Shown here: positions 12,283-20,179 of the stretch, in pieces
How positions within the stretch are numbered: position 1 is the first letter of the stretch
Layout: the number at the start of each line of letters is the position of its first letter
Origin: a virus
Reading direction: 5' to 3' (one strand)
Virus record (IMG/VR): IMGVR_UViG_3300035180_001555
Span: 1-49,087 of that record
Length of the DNA stretch: 49,087 nt
Notes under the pieces: model-generated
Databases searched by the model: none
Seen by the model: only the letters and a program-made list of their open reading frames with translations
Told to the model about the DNA's origin: nothing
Position numbers and translations under genes: made by a program

Positions 12283-13506
12283 TCACAGCAAGTTACTCGC
12301 TGCTTCAGCAAGAGGCGACCTCTCGCCCTTAGTAAGGGTGATGTGGCCAAACAAAGGGTGGCCACGAAACTTATTCACTACGTATACCAGACCATTATTG
12401 GTAGAGTCAATGTATGGGTTGTCGATTTGGTAGGGGTCACCGGTTAGAACAATTTTGGTGCCTTCGCCGGCTCGTGTAATAATCGTCTTAAGCTCATGGG
12501 GAGTGAGGTTCTGCGCCTCGTCAATGAGCATAAATTGATTGGGAATAGAGCGGCCACGAATATAGGTAAGGGCCCCGAGTTCAATCAGCCCAAGGTCTAC
12601 CAAGGTTTGGTAATTCTTGGTATTTCGCTTGTTCGCCTTTGAATTGAGCAGAAAATCGACGTTGTCTGCAATAGGCTGCATCCAAGGTCCAAGCTTCTCT
12701 TCGAGAGTACCCGGCAAGTACCCGATATCTTTGCCCATTGGGACAACGGGTCGCGAAACCAAAAGTCTCGAATACTTCTGCTCTTCGGTTACCTTGGTAA
12801 GACCTGCTGCAATGGAAAGGAGGGTCTTACCTGTACCGGCCTTGCCGACCACTGCAACCAAAGGGATACTATCGTTAGTCAAGAGGTCTAGCAGGCAGGC
12901 CTGTTCGACGTTACGTGACGAAATGCCCCAAGTCTCCTTGAGATTGACCGTCATGAATCCGTTTGTCTTGCGCTGGCGAATGTGGCGACCGTCAGGGCCA
13001 AGAACGAACTCGTTCAGTTGGACAGAGTCGAGATTGTCGTCAAGTTCCTTCATGATGGTTAGACCGGTCGGTAGGTCGGAAACGTCAACCTTAGAAGGCT
13101 CGTAGTCTTCCGACTTAAGACTCAGTGCGTCACTTCGGATACGAAGGTTAACGTCCTTGGTGACAAATGTCACTTGACCCTTCTGCTCAACGGCAACAGA
13201 AAGAATCTTGTTGTCCATCAGATTCGCGTTAGCCATTCCGGTGGGAATATTCTTTTTGGCAGCAAGAACTACGAACGTACCCTTATTGGGTAGCTTTACG
13301 CCCTTCGCAATATCCCCCTTTTCACGCAAATCGTCAATAATTCTGGCAACTTCACGGGCATTTCGCCCGAGTTCACTCATGTCTTTCTTAAACTGGTCAA
13401 GTTCCTCGATGACATAAATAGGCACCACTACCTTATTGGTACCAAAAGAAAAGATTGAACGAGGGTCATGGAGAAGAACGTTGGTGTCAAGGACGAATGT
13501 TCGCAT
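12283..13506 (-). CDS. PIN-PhoH fusion (PhoH-like ATPase/RNase, 407 aa)
   Basis: An N-terminal PIN nuclease domain begins MRTFVLDTNVLLHDP with the acidic residues D7, E35 and the later DNKIL and KDVNLRIR region. A C-terminal PhoH ATPase follows, with Walker A GKAGTGKT (residues 221-228), VSRPVVPMGKDIGYLPG and Walker B FMLIDEAQN, plus TGDPYQID. Length fits PhoH2 (PIN-PhoH) proteins, which unwind and cleave RNA; bacterial relatives are paired with antitoxins. PhoH-like genes are frequent in phages and are proposed to act in RNA metabolism. The promoter upstream puts ATG 8 bases after the -10 box with no Shine-Dalgarno. Confidence 0.93.
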   Translation of the reverse strand: MRTFVLDTNVLLHDPRSIFSFGTNKVVVPIYVIEELDQFKKDMSELGRNAREVARIIDDLREKGDIAKGVKLPNKGTFVVLAAKKNIPTGMANANLMDNKILSVAVEQKGQVTFVTKDVNLRIRSDALSLKSEDYEPSKVDVSDLPTGLTIMKELDDNLDSVQLNEFVLGPDGRHIRQRKTNGFMTVNLKETWGISSRNVEQACLLDLLTNDSIPLVAVVGKAGTGKTLLSIAAGLTKVTEEQKYSRLLVSRPVVPMGKDIGYLPGTLEEKLGPWMQPIADNVDFLLNSKANKRNTKNYQTLVDLGLIELGALTYIRGRSIPNQFMLIDEAQNLTPHELKTIITRAGEGTKIVLTGDPYQIDNPYIDSTNNGLVYVVNKFRGHPLFGHITLTKGERSPLAEAASNLL

Positions 13507-13514
13507 GTGAGGTG

Positions 13515-13543
13515 ATTGTATAGTGGCTTAGGTGTAACGTCAA
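13515..13543 (-). promoter_or_regulatory. PhoH promoter, leaderless geometry
   Basis: On the minus strand TTGACG (13538-13543), 17-base spacer, TACAAT (13515-13520), then 8 bases to ATG 13506. Close to sigma70 consensus. The -35 box overlaps the 3' end of the upstream small gene. Confidence 0.7.
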
Positions 13544-13845
13544 GGCTTTTTGGAGGCGCTATAGAAGGAAAAAGTGGCGTCAGTCACATCATCTTGACTA
13601 ATTCTATCGTGCGGGTATTTTTTATTAAATTCGTCGATGTGTTCACCGAGCACTTTAGCCATTGCTTTTTGTACGTCCCTAAGCCAAATCGCCCTATAGC
13701 CGCCCACTTTTTCCCCGGCCTTAAGTGCTTGATGCAAAATATCGCGCTGTTGAGAGCCCCACCTCAATTTTACCTGTACGTCAGTCACGACTTCGTGTAG
13801 GGTTTCTGCCACTTTACCTAGCTGCTCGTCAGTAAATCGTTTCAT
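13540..13845 (-). CDS. Hypothetical helical protein (101 aa) upstream of PhoH
   Basis: Begins MKRFTDEQLGKVAETLHEVV. Helical, with a polar middle (VKLRWGSQQRDILHQALKAG) and an acidic-aromatic end. No family recognised. It lies upstream of PhoH on the same strand and has its own extended -10 promoter. Cellular PhoH2 is often preceded by an antitoxin-like gene, and this gene's position is suggestive, but no sequence match is seen. Confidence 0.65.
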   Translation of the reverse strand: MKRFTDEQLGKVAETLHEVVTDVQVKLRWGSQQRDILHQALKAGEKVGGYRAIWLRDVQKAMAKVLGEHIDEFNKKYPHDRISQDDVTDATFSFYSASKKP

Positions 13846-13853
13846 TAGCTGGC

Positions 13854-13863
13854 ACTATACCAT
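13854..13863 (-). promoter_or_regulatory. Extended -10 promoter for the gene at 13845
   Basis: On the minus strand TGG-TATAGT (TATAGT at 13854-13859), 8 bases before ATG 13845; no good -35. It faces the rightward TAATCT box at 13870-13875 with 6 bases between. Confidence 0.5.
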
Positions 13864-13869
13864 ACCCGA

Positions 13870-13875
13870 TAATCT
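13870..13875 (+). promoter_or_regulatory. TAATCT late box, 7 nt before GTG 13883
   Basis: ATAATCT, 7 bases, then GTG. The preceding gene is on the other strand, so the TAA here is not a stop codon, which supports an independent DNA signal. Confidence 0.65.
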
Positions 13876-13882
13876 TCAAGTT

Positions 13883-15247
13883 GTGATTATTGCATACCCA
13901 CAGCTTGGCGTGCTGTCAAATCCGGTCAGGGTTGACCCTGTAGGTACGACAACACAGCCCGTTTCCATTAGTGGTGGAATTACCGCTAATATTGGTACCA
14001 CTAACGGGCTGGCTTTGGATGCCACTCTCACTGGGGGTACCCAAAAAACCAAACTGGTCGATTCGGCCGGCACGAACCTTGCTACTATTTCTGCCGCAGG
14101 AGCATTAAAGGTAGATGGTTCCGCTGTTACACAGCCTGTTTCTGGCACGTTAACCGTAACTCAGGCTACTGGAACTAACCTACACACAACTGTAGATAAT
14201 ACTGTAGCAATTTCGGCCGCTTCTCTACCTCTTCCTACTGGAGCAGCCACTGAAACAAGCCTCGCCAAGCTGCCTTTAGCGCAAGCGTCAACGACTTCTG
14301 GGCAGTCCGGTATTTTAATCCAAGGTGCTGTAGCAACAGCCGCCCCCACTTACACGACCGGACAAACGAGCCCACTTTCGCTGACTGTTGGTGGGGCACT
14401 GCGAGTAGATGCTTCCGCCTCTGCCGTTACAGTCAGTCAGGCCACTGCCGCCAACCTTAACGCTACAGTAGTTCAGTCAACTGCGGCTAACCTACGCGCA
14501 CAAACAGCATCGGAAGGCACAATCGCAGCAGCCGCACCTACTGTCGGGTCCTTGACGATGGGGTCGGTAACGACCTCTGCTCCCACTTACACTACAGCAA
14601 CCGCTAACGCTCTTTCTCTTACTACAGCAGGCGCTCTTAGGGTAGATGGTTCAGGCGTGACTCAGCCTGTTTCCGGCACTGTGACGGTAACGCAAGCGAC
14701 AGGAACTAACCTTCATGCAGTAATTGATGGCACGACTGCAATTTCAGCATCAACTCTTCCCTTACCGACTGGTGCTGCAACTGCCGCTAAGCAGCCTTCG
14801 CTTGGCACGGCAGGCACCCCTTCTACTGATGTTCTAACGGTACAGGGTGCAGTGAGCATGACCCCTTTGAAGACGGACGGTTCAGGGGTCACTCAGCCTA
14901 TCTCTTACGCTACCCCAACAGTAGCCACTCTTCTTACCGCTCAAGTAAATGCCGCCCCAGCTAATGGTAGCACTTCAATTATCGCTGCCGTCGCAGGCAA
15001 AACAATTAGAATTCACAGAATTTTCTTCACAAGTTCGGCAGCCACAACCTTCAAGTTTCAACACGGTCCTTCTGGAACTTATTCGGATTATACGCCATTT
15101 ATGAGCGTAGGTCAAACTGGCGCTTTGGTGTTCGATTTGTCTTCAGAACCTTGGTTTGTTACGGGGACAAATGAGGACTTTGTCATCTTGACAAGTGGCA
15201 GCAACACCTCTCAGCTATCCGGCCTTATTTACTACACTCAATCGTAA
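13883..15247 (+). CDS. Tail-fibre or decoration-like repeat protein (454 aa)
   Basis: GTG start, begins IIAYPQLGVLSNPVRVDPVG and is low-complexity, Thr/Ser/Ala/Val-rich throughout, with repeats around VTQPVSG, TVTQATGTNLH and LPLPTGAAT (see the two 46-residue repeats). This pattern is typical of extended beta-structure in phage fibre, spike or decoration proteins. The C-terminal about 90 residues are more globular (KTIRIHRIFFTSSAATTFKF, then WFVTGTNEDFVILTSG) and could be a receptor-binding head. There is no Shine-Dalgarno; the start follows a TAATCT box by 7 bases. The product is presumably on the virion surface. Confidence 0.7.
   Translation: MIIAYPQLGVLSNPVRVDPVGTTTQPVSISGGITANIGTTNGLALDATLTGGTQKTKLVDSAGTNLATISAAGALKVDGSAVTQPVSGTLTVTQATGTNLHTTVDNTVAISAASLPLPTGAATETSLAKLPLAQASTTSGQSGILIQGAVATAAPTYTTGQTSPLSLTVGGALRVDASASAVTVSQATAANLNATVVQSTAANLRAQTASEGTIAAAAPTVGSLTMGSVTTSAPTYTTATANALSLTTAGALRVDGSGVTQPVSGTVTVTQATGTNLHAVIDGTTAISASTLPLPTGAATAAKQPSLGTAGTPSTDVLTVQGAVSMTPLKTDGSGVTQPISYATPTVATLLTAQVNAAPANGSTSIIAAVAGKTIRIHRIFFTSSAATTFKFQHGPSGTYSDYTPFMSVGQTGALVFDLSSEPWFVTGTNEDFVILTSGSNTSQLSGLIYYTQS
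14114..14251 (+). repeat. 46-residue protein repeat, copy 1
   Basis: 138 bp encoding a unit that starts DGSAVTQPVSGTLTVTQATG and ends LPLPTGAAT. It is similar to 14645-14782, with silent and coding differences, so the duplication is old. Confidence 0.75.
14645..14782 (+). repeat. 46-residue protein repeat, copy 2
   Basis: 138 bp encoding DGSGVTQPVSGTVTVTQATG through LPLPTGAAT. A third, partial unit (DGSGVTQPIS) begins near 14878. Confidence 0.75.
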
Positions 15248-15250
15248 TCT
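15245..15250 (+). promoter_or_regulatory. TAATCT late box, 10 nt before ATG 15261
   Basis: Overlaps the TAA stop of the previous gene. Spacing to ATG is 10 bases, and there is no strong Shine-Dalgarno. Confidence 0.5.
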
Positions 15251-15260
15251 GACTGTCTGA

Positions 15261-15593
15261 ATGAGTTTTATTAGCGCTGGGGTTTCTACTGGTGGAGGCG
15301 GCGGCGGCACTACCGTTACCGGAGGTACGGGACTTATTGATTTCGGCGCAACTAGTGGTGGTAGTTCAGAAGCTACCTTAGCTATTACTGGACAGTCCAG
15401 TATTTTAAGCACTTCTACTGTACAGTGCTGGATTGTAAACGCATCTACTGCGACTAATACTGCCGATGACCATTTGGTCGCTGAAATTACGGTTATGCCA
15501 ACCCAACCTACTGCCGGTGTTGGGTTTAGTATTGTGGCTCACACTAACTTTCGCTTAAACGGCACTTTTAACGTAGCTTGGCTCTGGTTTTAA
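15261..15593 (+). CDS. Small structural protein (110 aa)
   Basis: Begins MSFISAGVSTGGGGGGTTVTG with a six-glycine run, then beta-rich sequence (LIDFGATSGGSSEATLAITG, STVQCWIVNASTATNTADDH). The second part, ending NFRLNGTFNVAWLWF, resembles small phage structural beta-sandwich proteins. It is between two surface-protein candidates and probably part of the same virion assembly. No specific family recognised. Confidence 0.65.
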   Translation: MSFISAGVSTGGGGGGTTVTGGTGLIDFGATSGGSSEATLAITGQSSILSTSTVQCWIVNASTATNTADDHLVAEITVMPTQPTAGVGFSIVAHTNFRLNGTFNVAWLWF

Positions 15594-15608
15594 GAGGAAT
15601 ATACACAA

Positions 15609-17045
15609 ATGGGAATTAGAATTCAAGGCAACACATCTGGCAACTTCGCGGAAGTCGATGCTGCCAACCAACTTAAAATCACACTCGGCAAGGCGCTCGA
15701 CACTGCTGGCTACACAGTAGCAATGTACGAGAACGACTCAGGAAGTCTGGTAGGCACCCCCTACAACAAGTCTCCCGAGATTTCTCATGACTATCGTCTC
15801 CGTGCCGGCATTGACACGATTCTTTTTAACGATATTTTCAACTATGCCGCTCAGGATACGGGCCGATACCTTTATCGTTCGTCTACCTTGACCGCTGGTT
15901 GGGCTGGCGGTTTCTTAAGCCTGAACTCGAGTTCTATTACTACGGCCGGTCAAGCCGTGGTCCAGACCTACCGCACCTTTAACGTGGATATTGCCTCACT
16001 GCTGTACGTCGAGACTAGCATTGAGCTAAGTGCTGTAGTGCCAAGTAACTGGCAGGCAGAAGTGGGTGTTTTCCAAGCCGGAACAGCGGCTCCGTACGCT
16101 CCTACTGACGGCGTTTTCTTCCGCATTAATAGCACGGGTATTTTTGGTGTAATCAACTACAACGGCACTGAAATCACTACTGCCTACACATACCCTGCCA
16201 GTTCGGTAAATCCTAACCGCATCTATAAGCTAGCTCTTGAAGTCGGTGACACTGGTACTGATTTTTACGTAAACGACGCTTACATTGGCACTCTGGCAAC
16301 GGGAACCTCCAACCCTCTCCCTACTATTTTTGGTGGGTTGCCTTGGTCTGCACGTCTCACTCAACCTTCTGCTGCTGGCGCGATTTGCCAGCTTAAGATT
16401 GGTGCGCTAATGGTTTCACTGGGCGACTGGCAAACTGCCAAGCCTTGGAACCTCCAGATGACCAATCAGGGCCTTGCTTACCAAGGTCTAGCCGGTAGCA
16501 CAATGGGCACGAACGCCCTTTTCACTAACTCGCTAGCTCCTACGGCTGGCGCGGCAATGACTAACACGACCGCCGCTTTGGGTACAGGTCTCGGTGGTCA
16601 ATTTAGTTCGCTTCCAACTCTTACCGCCAACACTGACGGTATCATTTGCAGCTTCCTTAACCCAATTGGTTCGGTCTCGCAGCGTCCTCGTACTCTAATT
16701 ATTTCTGGGGTACACGTTTATTCGATTGTAACTACTGTGTTGGTTGGTGGACCAGTAATTAACGTTTACTCCATTGCTTACGGCCACAACGCGCTTTCTC
16801 TTGCTACAGCTGAGGCCTCGACGACTAAGGCTCCTCGCCGCGTACCCGTGGGAGTCGACAGTGGCCTTGTCGCAAACGCCGCTGTGGGTGTGATGGGCAA
16901 CGCAAACGGCATCCATCTAACGCTAGCAAACCCGATTGTCGTCAACCCCGGCGAATATGTCCAGCTTGTGAGTAAGAATATCGGTACTGTAACAACCACT
17001 GGCGTTGTGACTTACATCGTCACTTTCGACCACTACTTCGAGTAA
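15609..17045 (+). CDS. Putative fibre/capsid-surface structural protein (478 aa)
   Basis: Begins MGIRIQGNTSGNFAEVDAAN, an opening I associate with a family of phage structural proteins (MGIRIQ..xGNxAEVDAxxxLKV). The body is beta-rich with many Thr/Ala/Gly, contains WQAEVGVFQAGTAAPYAPTD and DFYVNDAYIGTL (lectin-like strand pattern), and ends VTYIVTFDHYFE. AAGAGGAATATACACAA precedes the ATG, so this gene uses a Shine-Dalgarno rather than a TAATCT box and is probably the second or later gene of its transcript. Likely a virion surface protein. Confidence 0.65.
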   Translation: MGIRIQGNTSGNFAEVDAANQLKITLGKALDTAGYTVAMYENDSGSLVGTPYNKSPEISHDYRLRAGIDTILFNDIFNYAAQDTGRYLYRSSTLTAGWAGGFLSLNSSSITTAGQAVVQTYRTFNVDIASLLYVETSIELSAVVPSNWQAEVGVFQAGTAAPYAPTDGVFFRINSTGIFGVINYNGTEITTAYTYPASSVNPNRIYKLALEVGDTGTDFYVNDAYIGTLATGTSNPLPTIFGGLPWSARLTQPSAAGAICQLKIGALMVSLGDWQTAKPWNLQMTNQGLAYQGLAGSTMGTNALFTNSLAPTAGAAMTNTTAALGTGLGGQFSSLPTLTANTDGIICSFLNPIGSVSQRPRTLIISGVHVYSIVTTVLVGGPVINVYSIAYGHNALSLATAEASTTKAPRRVPVGVDSGLVANAAVGVMGNANGIHLTLANPIVVNPGEYVQLVSKNIGTVTTTGVVTYIVTFDHYFE

Positions 17046-17048
17046 AAT

Positions 17049-17546
17049 ATGATTTGGGGACAACCCGGTATTGCCGCAACTATTGCTGTACAAGCTGGCG
17101 ACAATAACGCCGGGTTGTACGGTAGTGCCATTATCTATAACAATTCTGGAGTTGTGACAACCATTACTTTGTCACATGTAGGTGACGGAGTTTATGTTGG
17201 AAGTTGGACTCCTGCCAATGCAGGAACCTATCAAGTAGTAGGTAAATTCTTTACGGATGCCGGTCGTACTAGTCTGGCACCGTATCAAATTTCTGCCGAA
17301 ACGATGGAAGTAGACGCATTCAGGCAAAACATTTTACGCACTCTTGGTTTGTCTTACGAGAACTCAGTTGTAGACAATCAGTCATATGACGGGAACGGAA
17401 ACCTGACTGGTGCGCGTATTAGGTGCTACGACACTGCTGCAAACGCAACTTCGGCGGGCTCTACCGGGGTAACTTTTCAGTACACTGTCACTGCGACTTA
17501 TGCGGGTACTGCACTCAATAAGTATTCAATCATTAGGGTGCTGTAA
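17049..17546 (+). CDS. Structural beta-sandwich protein (165 aa)
   Basis: Begins MIWGQPGIAATIAVQAGDNN. The first about 90 residues look like an Ig-like or carbohydrate-binding beta-sandwich (GSAIIYNNSGVVTTITLSHV, GDGVYVGSWTPANAGTYQVV). The second part has LRTLGLSYENSVVDNQSYD and ends with a strand pair. It follows the fibre-like gene by 3 bases and overlaps the next gene's ATG (TAATG). Probably part of the fibre or decoration assembly. Confidence 0.6.
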   Translation: MIWGQPGIAATIAVQAGDNNAGLYGSAIIYNNSGVVTTITLSHVGDGVYVGSWTPANAGTYQVVGKFFTDAGRTSLAPYQISAETMEVDAFRQNILRTLGLSYENSVVDNQSYDGNGNLTGARIRCYDTAANATSAGSTGVTFQYTVTATYAGTALNKYSIIRVL

Positions 17547-18652
17547 TGACAGTCGCCCTCTTGACAAGGGGAATGATTTCTCCTTTTGCGGCACAGGCAG
17601 CCGTAGCCGCTTCAATCCCTATTCTGCCAGACGTTGGTCAAGCGGTTTTGTCACAGGCTCTCTCTCTGCCTTTGCCGCCCGAAACCACTATTATTCAGGG
17701 CATTTTCCAGTCGGACGTAATTATTCGTTCTTCCATCGAAGCCGCTCTCATGGACATGAGAGCTAATCCTTGGGTTCTCGACTATGTTTTCTCGTCATTG
17801 AAGCAAGACGTTTTGACCTACCGTCAGTACGGGCAGGCTTCTCTGGACGCAGCTAAAAACTGGTTCTTGACAACGAACATTCCGGTACTAATGGTTCCGG
17901 TAATGAACGAGTTAAAGGTTCCTGCTATCACAATTTCTTTGGTATCAAGTAGCGAAGTAGTAGCCGAAGCAACCACGGCAGATACTCACCACCAACCGTT
18001 TGAAGATAACGACTCGAACTGGCCGGCACTAACTTCAGGCCTCAAAGTTGTTTCGTACAAACCTTCTTCTGGGTCAGTAATTATTAACAGCTTGCCTGAC
18101 ACTGTGACCCTGTGCCCGGGTATGTTTTTGGTAGATGCGGCGGGGCGAGGTCACGAAATTCTTACTGTTACTGGCGACTTGTCTTTCACAATTCCGGTCG
18201 GGGTAGTGGCTAATTTTAATAAAGCTGTACTCAAGCCCGCTCGACCAGCTTTTATTACTGCTATCGAGTCAAGCTCTTATCGAGAAAGTTATAGGGTAGG
18301 AGTTCATGTCGGCGCCGAGCCAGCCATGCTTACTTGGTTGCACTCTATTGTTATTTTTGCCTTGCACCGCTACAAGGAAGCCCTGCTTGAAGCGCGCGGG
18401 TTTGAACGTTCAACGACTGAGTCTACAGACTTCCAACGTGATGGTCAATTCGAAACAGAGCACGTCTTTTCTAGATATATTAATCTATCTGGCCACGTGC
18501 GTCACTCTTGGCCGAAGCTCGTAACTCCTAAGATTTCTGGCGTTAAGGCTCGTCTCCAAGTCTCTGGCGATGGAATAGACGTATCGAGCGATTATACCGG
18601 AGTCGACGTGAATACGCAATTGTGGTCTGGAAATCTGGATAAACTTAAGTAA
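17546..18652 (+). CDS. Putative structural protein (368 aa)
   Basis: Begins MTVALLTRGMISPFAAQAAV; ATG overlaps the upstream stop. The N-terminal about 110 residues are helical and hydrophobic (VLSQALSLPLPPETTIIQGI, ALMDMRANPWVLDYVFSSLK). The middle is beta-rich (TVTLCPGMFLVDAAGRGHEI) and the C-terminal part mixed (WLHSIVIFALHRYKEALLEA). I do not recognise a family; a connector, neck or baseplate-attachment role is possible from context. It ends in TAATCT. Confidence 0.6.
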   Translation: MTVALLTRGMISPFAAQAAVAASIPILPDVGQAVLSQALSLPLPPETTIIQGIFQSDVIIRSSIEAALMDMRANPWVLDYVFSSLKQDVLTYRQYGQASLDAAKNWFLTTNIPVLMVPVMNELKVPAITISLVSSSEVVAEATTADTHHQPFEDNDSNWPALTSGLKVVSYKPSSGSVIINSLPDTVTLCPGMFLVDAAGRGHEILTVTGDLSFTIPVGVVANFNKAVLKPARPAFITAIESSSYRESYRVGVHVGAEPAMLTWLHSIVIFALHRYKEALLEARGFERSTTESTDFQRDGQFETEHVFSRYINLSGHVRHSWPKLVTPKISGVKARLQVSGDGIDVSSDYTGVDVNTQLWSGNLDKLK

Positions 18653-18655
18653 TCT
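18650..18655 (+). promoter_or_regulatory. TAATCT late box, 7 nt before ATG 18663
   Basis: Overlaps the stop of the previous gene. Exactly 7 bases to ATG and no Shine-Dalgarno. Confidence 0.6.
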
Positions 18656-18662
18656 CTGATAT

Positions 18663-20156
18663 ATGCCGATTCCTGAACGCCTTCGAGGGCACCACATTTT
18701 TGCCGGAGGTCGTTTCGGCCTCATGTCAGGTGAAGCCCCGATGCACCCAGCTTCAGTCGAAGCAAACCACGAAAATCTAGTTCAGGCCCTTGATGGAATG
18801 GGACTCAAATACGACCAGACTCATGGACGCCATGGAGAGCCTGAGCGTAGTGCAATTGTGTACAACCCTTCTCGCGAGCAAATGCGCCACTTAGGCAAGC
18901 TATTTGGCCAAGATTCGGTAGTTTTTTCTCAAGGTGGAAAGCACGAACTTCTGTACACTAATGGTGAGCACGAAGGCAAGTCTCGTCTGACTCATCCTGC
19001 TCAACAGCCTCTTGAGCATTTCGAATCTCCACCTGAAGACTTTTATACTGCTCTTCCGGGAAATCAAGGCTACTTCAGAATTAATTTTGACTTTGAGCAT
19101 GACCCACGCCACCAAGGGCCCGTTCAAACGCACCCTACCTCCCCAGCAGCAAAGGTGCCCGAACAGGTTTCAACCGCTCCTGTAACAAAGAGCATAATCT
19201 CTACTGATGAACGGAGCAATGAAGTGACCGACAAAACTTATTCTACAGAGGAAGTCGCAGCCATTCTAGTCAAAACTCGCGACGAAAAAATCGCCAAGTT
19301 TGAGGCTGAAATTAAAGAGTGGCGTACAGCCGAACTCAAGAAGACTATTATTCCTCCTCATCGTCATGTCACTGGCACTTCTGCTGGTTCTGGTGCTGAG
19401 GACATTTCTGGCGCAGCCATGCTCGGTAAGGGTCGCCCTATGGAAGATACTCCGGGCGAAGAAACTTCTGGCGAAAGGTCGCCCGCTGACGTTCTTGATG
19501 ACGCAATGAATAAAGACGAACTTTGCCTTAACTGCGGCAAAAAGGGTCACAAGCTCGACAAGTGCAGAGCCATGAAAGCCGAAATGGTTGACTCTAAGGG
19601 CAAACACATCAGTGTTGGAAATAATCCTTCGGCCACTATGCCTGATGACGGCTCAAAGGAAGTTTCGGCGCCGGGCTCTGGAGGACAAATCGTCAAGAAG
19701 GCCGAGCCTCCTATGGCTAAGCCTCCCTCTGGGAAAAACATGGGAGCTTCTGTTCCTATGTCGAAGGACGTTATGGAATCCGCTCCCGGTACTGAAGCCG
19801 GAATTACTGCTGGTCTCGATAAGTCCGCTAAGGTCAAGCCTAAGCTACCTAAGCTCGCAGTAAAACCTCTCGGTAAGGGTGTTATGGCCGATATCGCCCT
19901 GCGCAACAATATGGGTGCTCCGGCTCCTGCGGCCCCTAAGGTAAAGCTTCCTTCTCCTGCCCAACACGCTGACCGCGCAGCCGATTTTAGCGCAGCTGCG
20001 GCTGGGGCATTTACTCCGAAGGCTCCTGTAGTAAGTGGGCTTGAACTTGATAAAAAGCCGACTCCTGCGCTGGCTTCGCCCAAGGCTGCGGGAATTACTC
20101 CCAAGGCTCCGGCTTCTAAGCCGGGCATTTTTGGTAAATTGCTTGGAAAGAAGTAA
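18663..20156 (+). CDS. Virion-region protein with CCHC zinc knuckle and Lys/Pro/Ala-rich tail (497 aa)
   Basis: Three parts are visible. Residues about 1-145 form a globular domain with LGKLFGQDSVVFSQGGKHEL and FYTALPGNQGYFRINFDFEH, somewhat like DUF3293-type sequences. Residues about 190-230 are a charged helix (TEEVAAILVKTRDEKIAKF). Residues 288-301 are CLNCGKKGHKLDKC, a perfect C-x2-C-x4-H-x4-C zinc knuckle as in retroviral nucleocapsid proteins. From about 320 the protein is disordered, rich in Pro, Ala, Lys and Gly. The zinc knuckle implies RNA or single-stranded DNA binding. It sits immediately before the tail sheath. Whether it is in the virion is unknown. Confidence 0.75.
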   Translation: MPIPERLRGHHIFAGGRFGLMSGEAPMHPASVEANHENLVQALDGMGLKYDQTHGRHGEPERSAIVYNPSREQMRHLGKLFGQDSVVFSQGGKHELLYTNGEHEGKSRLTHPAQQPLEHFESPPEDFYTALPGNQGYFRINFDFEHDPRHQGPVQTHPTSPAAKVPEQVSTAPVTKSIISTDERSNEVTDKTYSTEEVAAILVKTRDEKIAKFEAEIKEWRTAELKKTIIPPHRHVTGTSAGSGAEDISGAAMLGKGRPMEDTPGEETSGERSPADVLDDAMNKDELCLNCGKKGHKLDKCRAMKAEMVDSKGKHISVGNNPSATMPDDGSKEVSAPGSGGQIVKKAEPPMAKPPSGKNMGASVPMSKDVMESAPGTEAGITAGLDKSAKVKPKLPKLAVKPLGKGVMADIALRNNMGAPAPAAPKVKLPSPAQHADRAADFSAAAAGAFTPKAPVVSGLELDKKPTPALASPKAAGITPKAPASKPGIFGKLLGKK

Positions 20157-20159
20157 TCT
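20154..20159 (+). promoter_or_regulatory. TAATCT late box before the tail sheath gene
   Basis: Overlaps the stop of the previous gene. A 20-base spacing to ATG 20180 includes GAGGATTAAATA, so here the box precedes a short leader with a Shine-Dalgarno, as suits a highly expressed gene. Confidence 0.6.
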
Positions 20160-20179
20160 CGCTTTTTGAGGATTAAATA

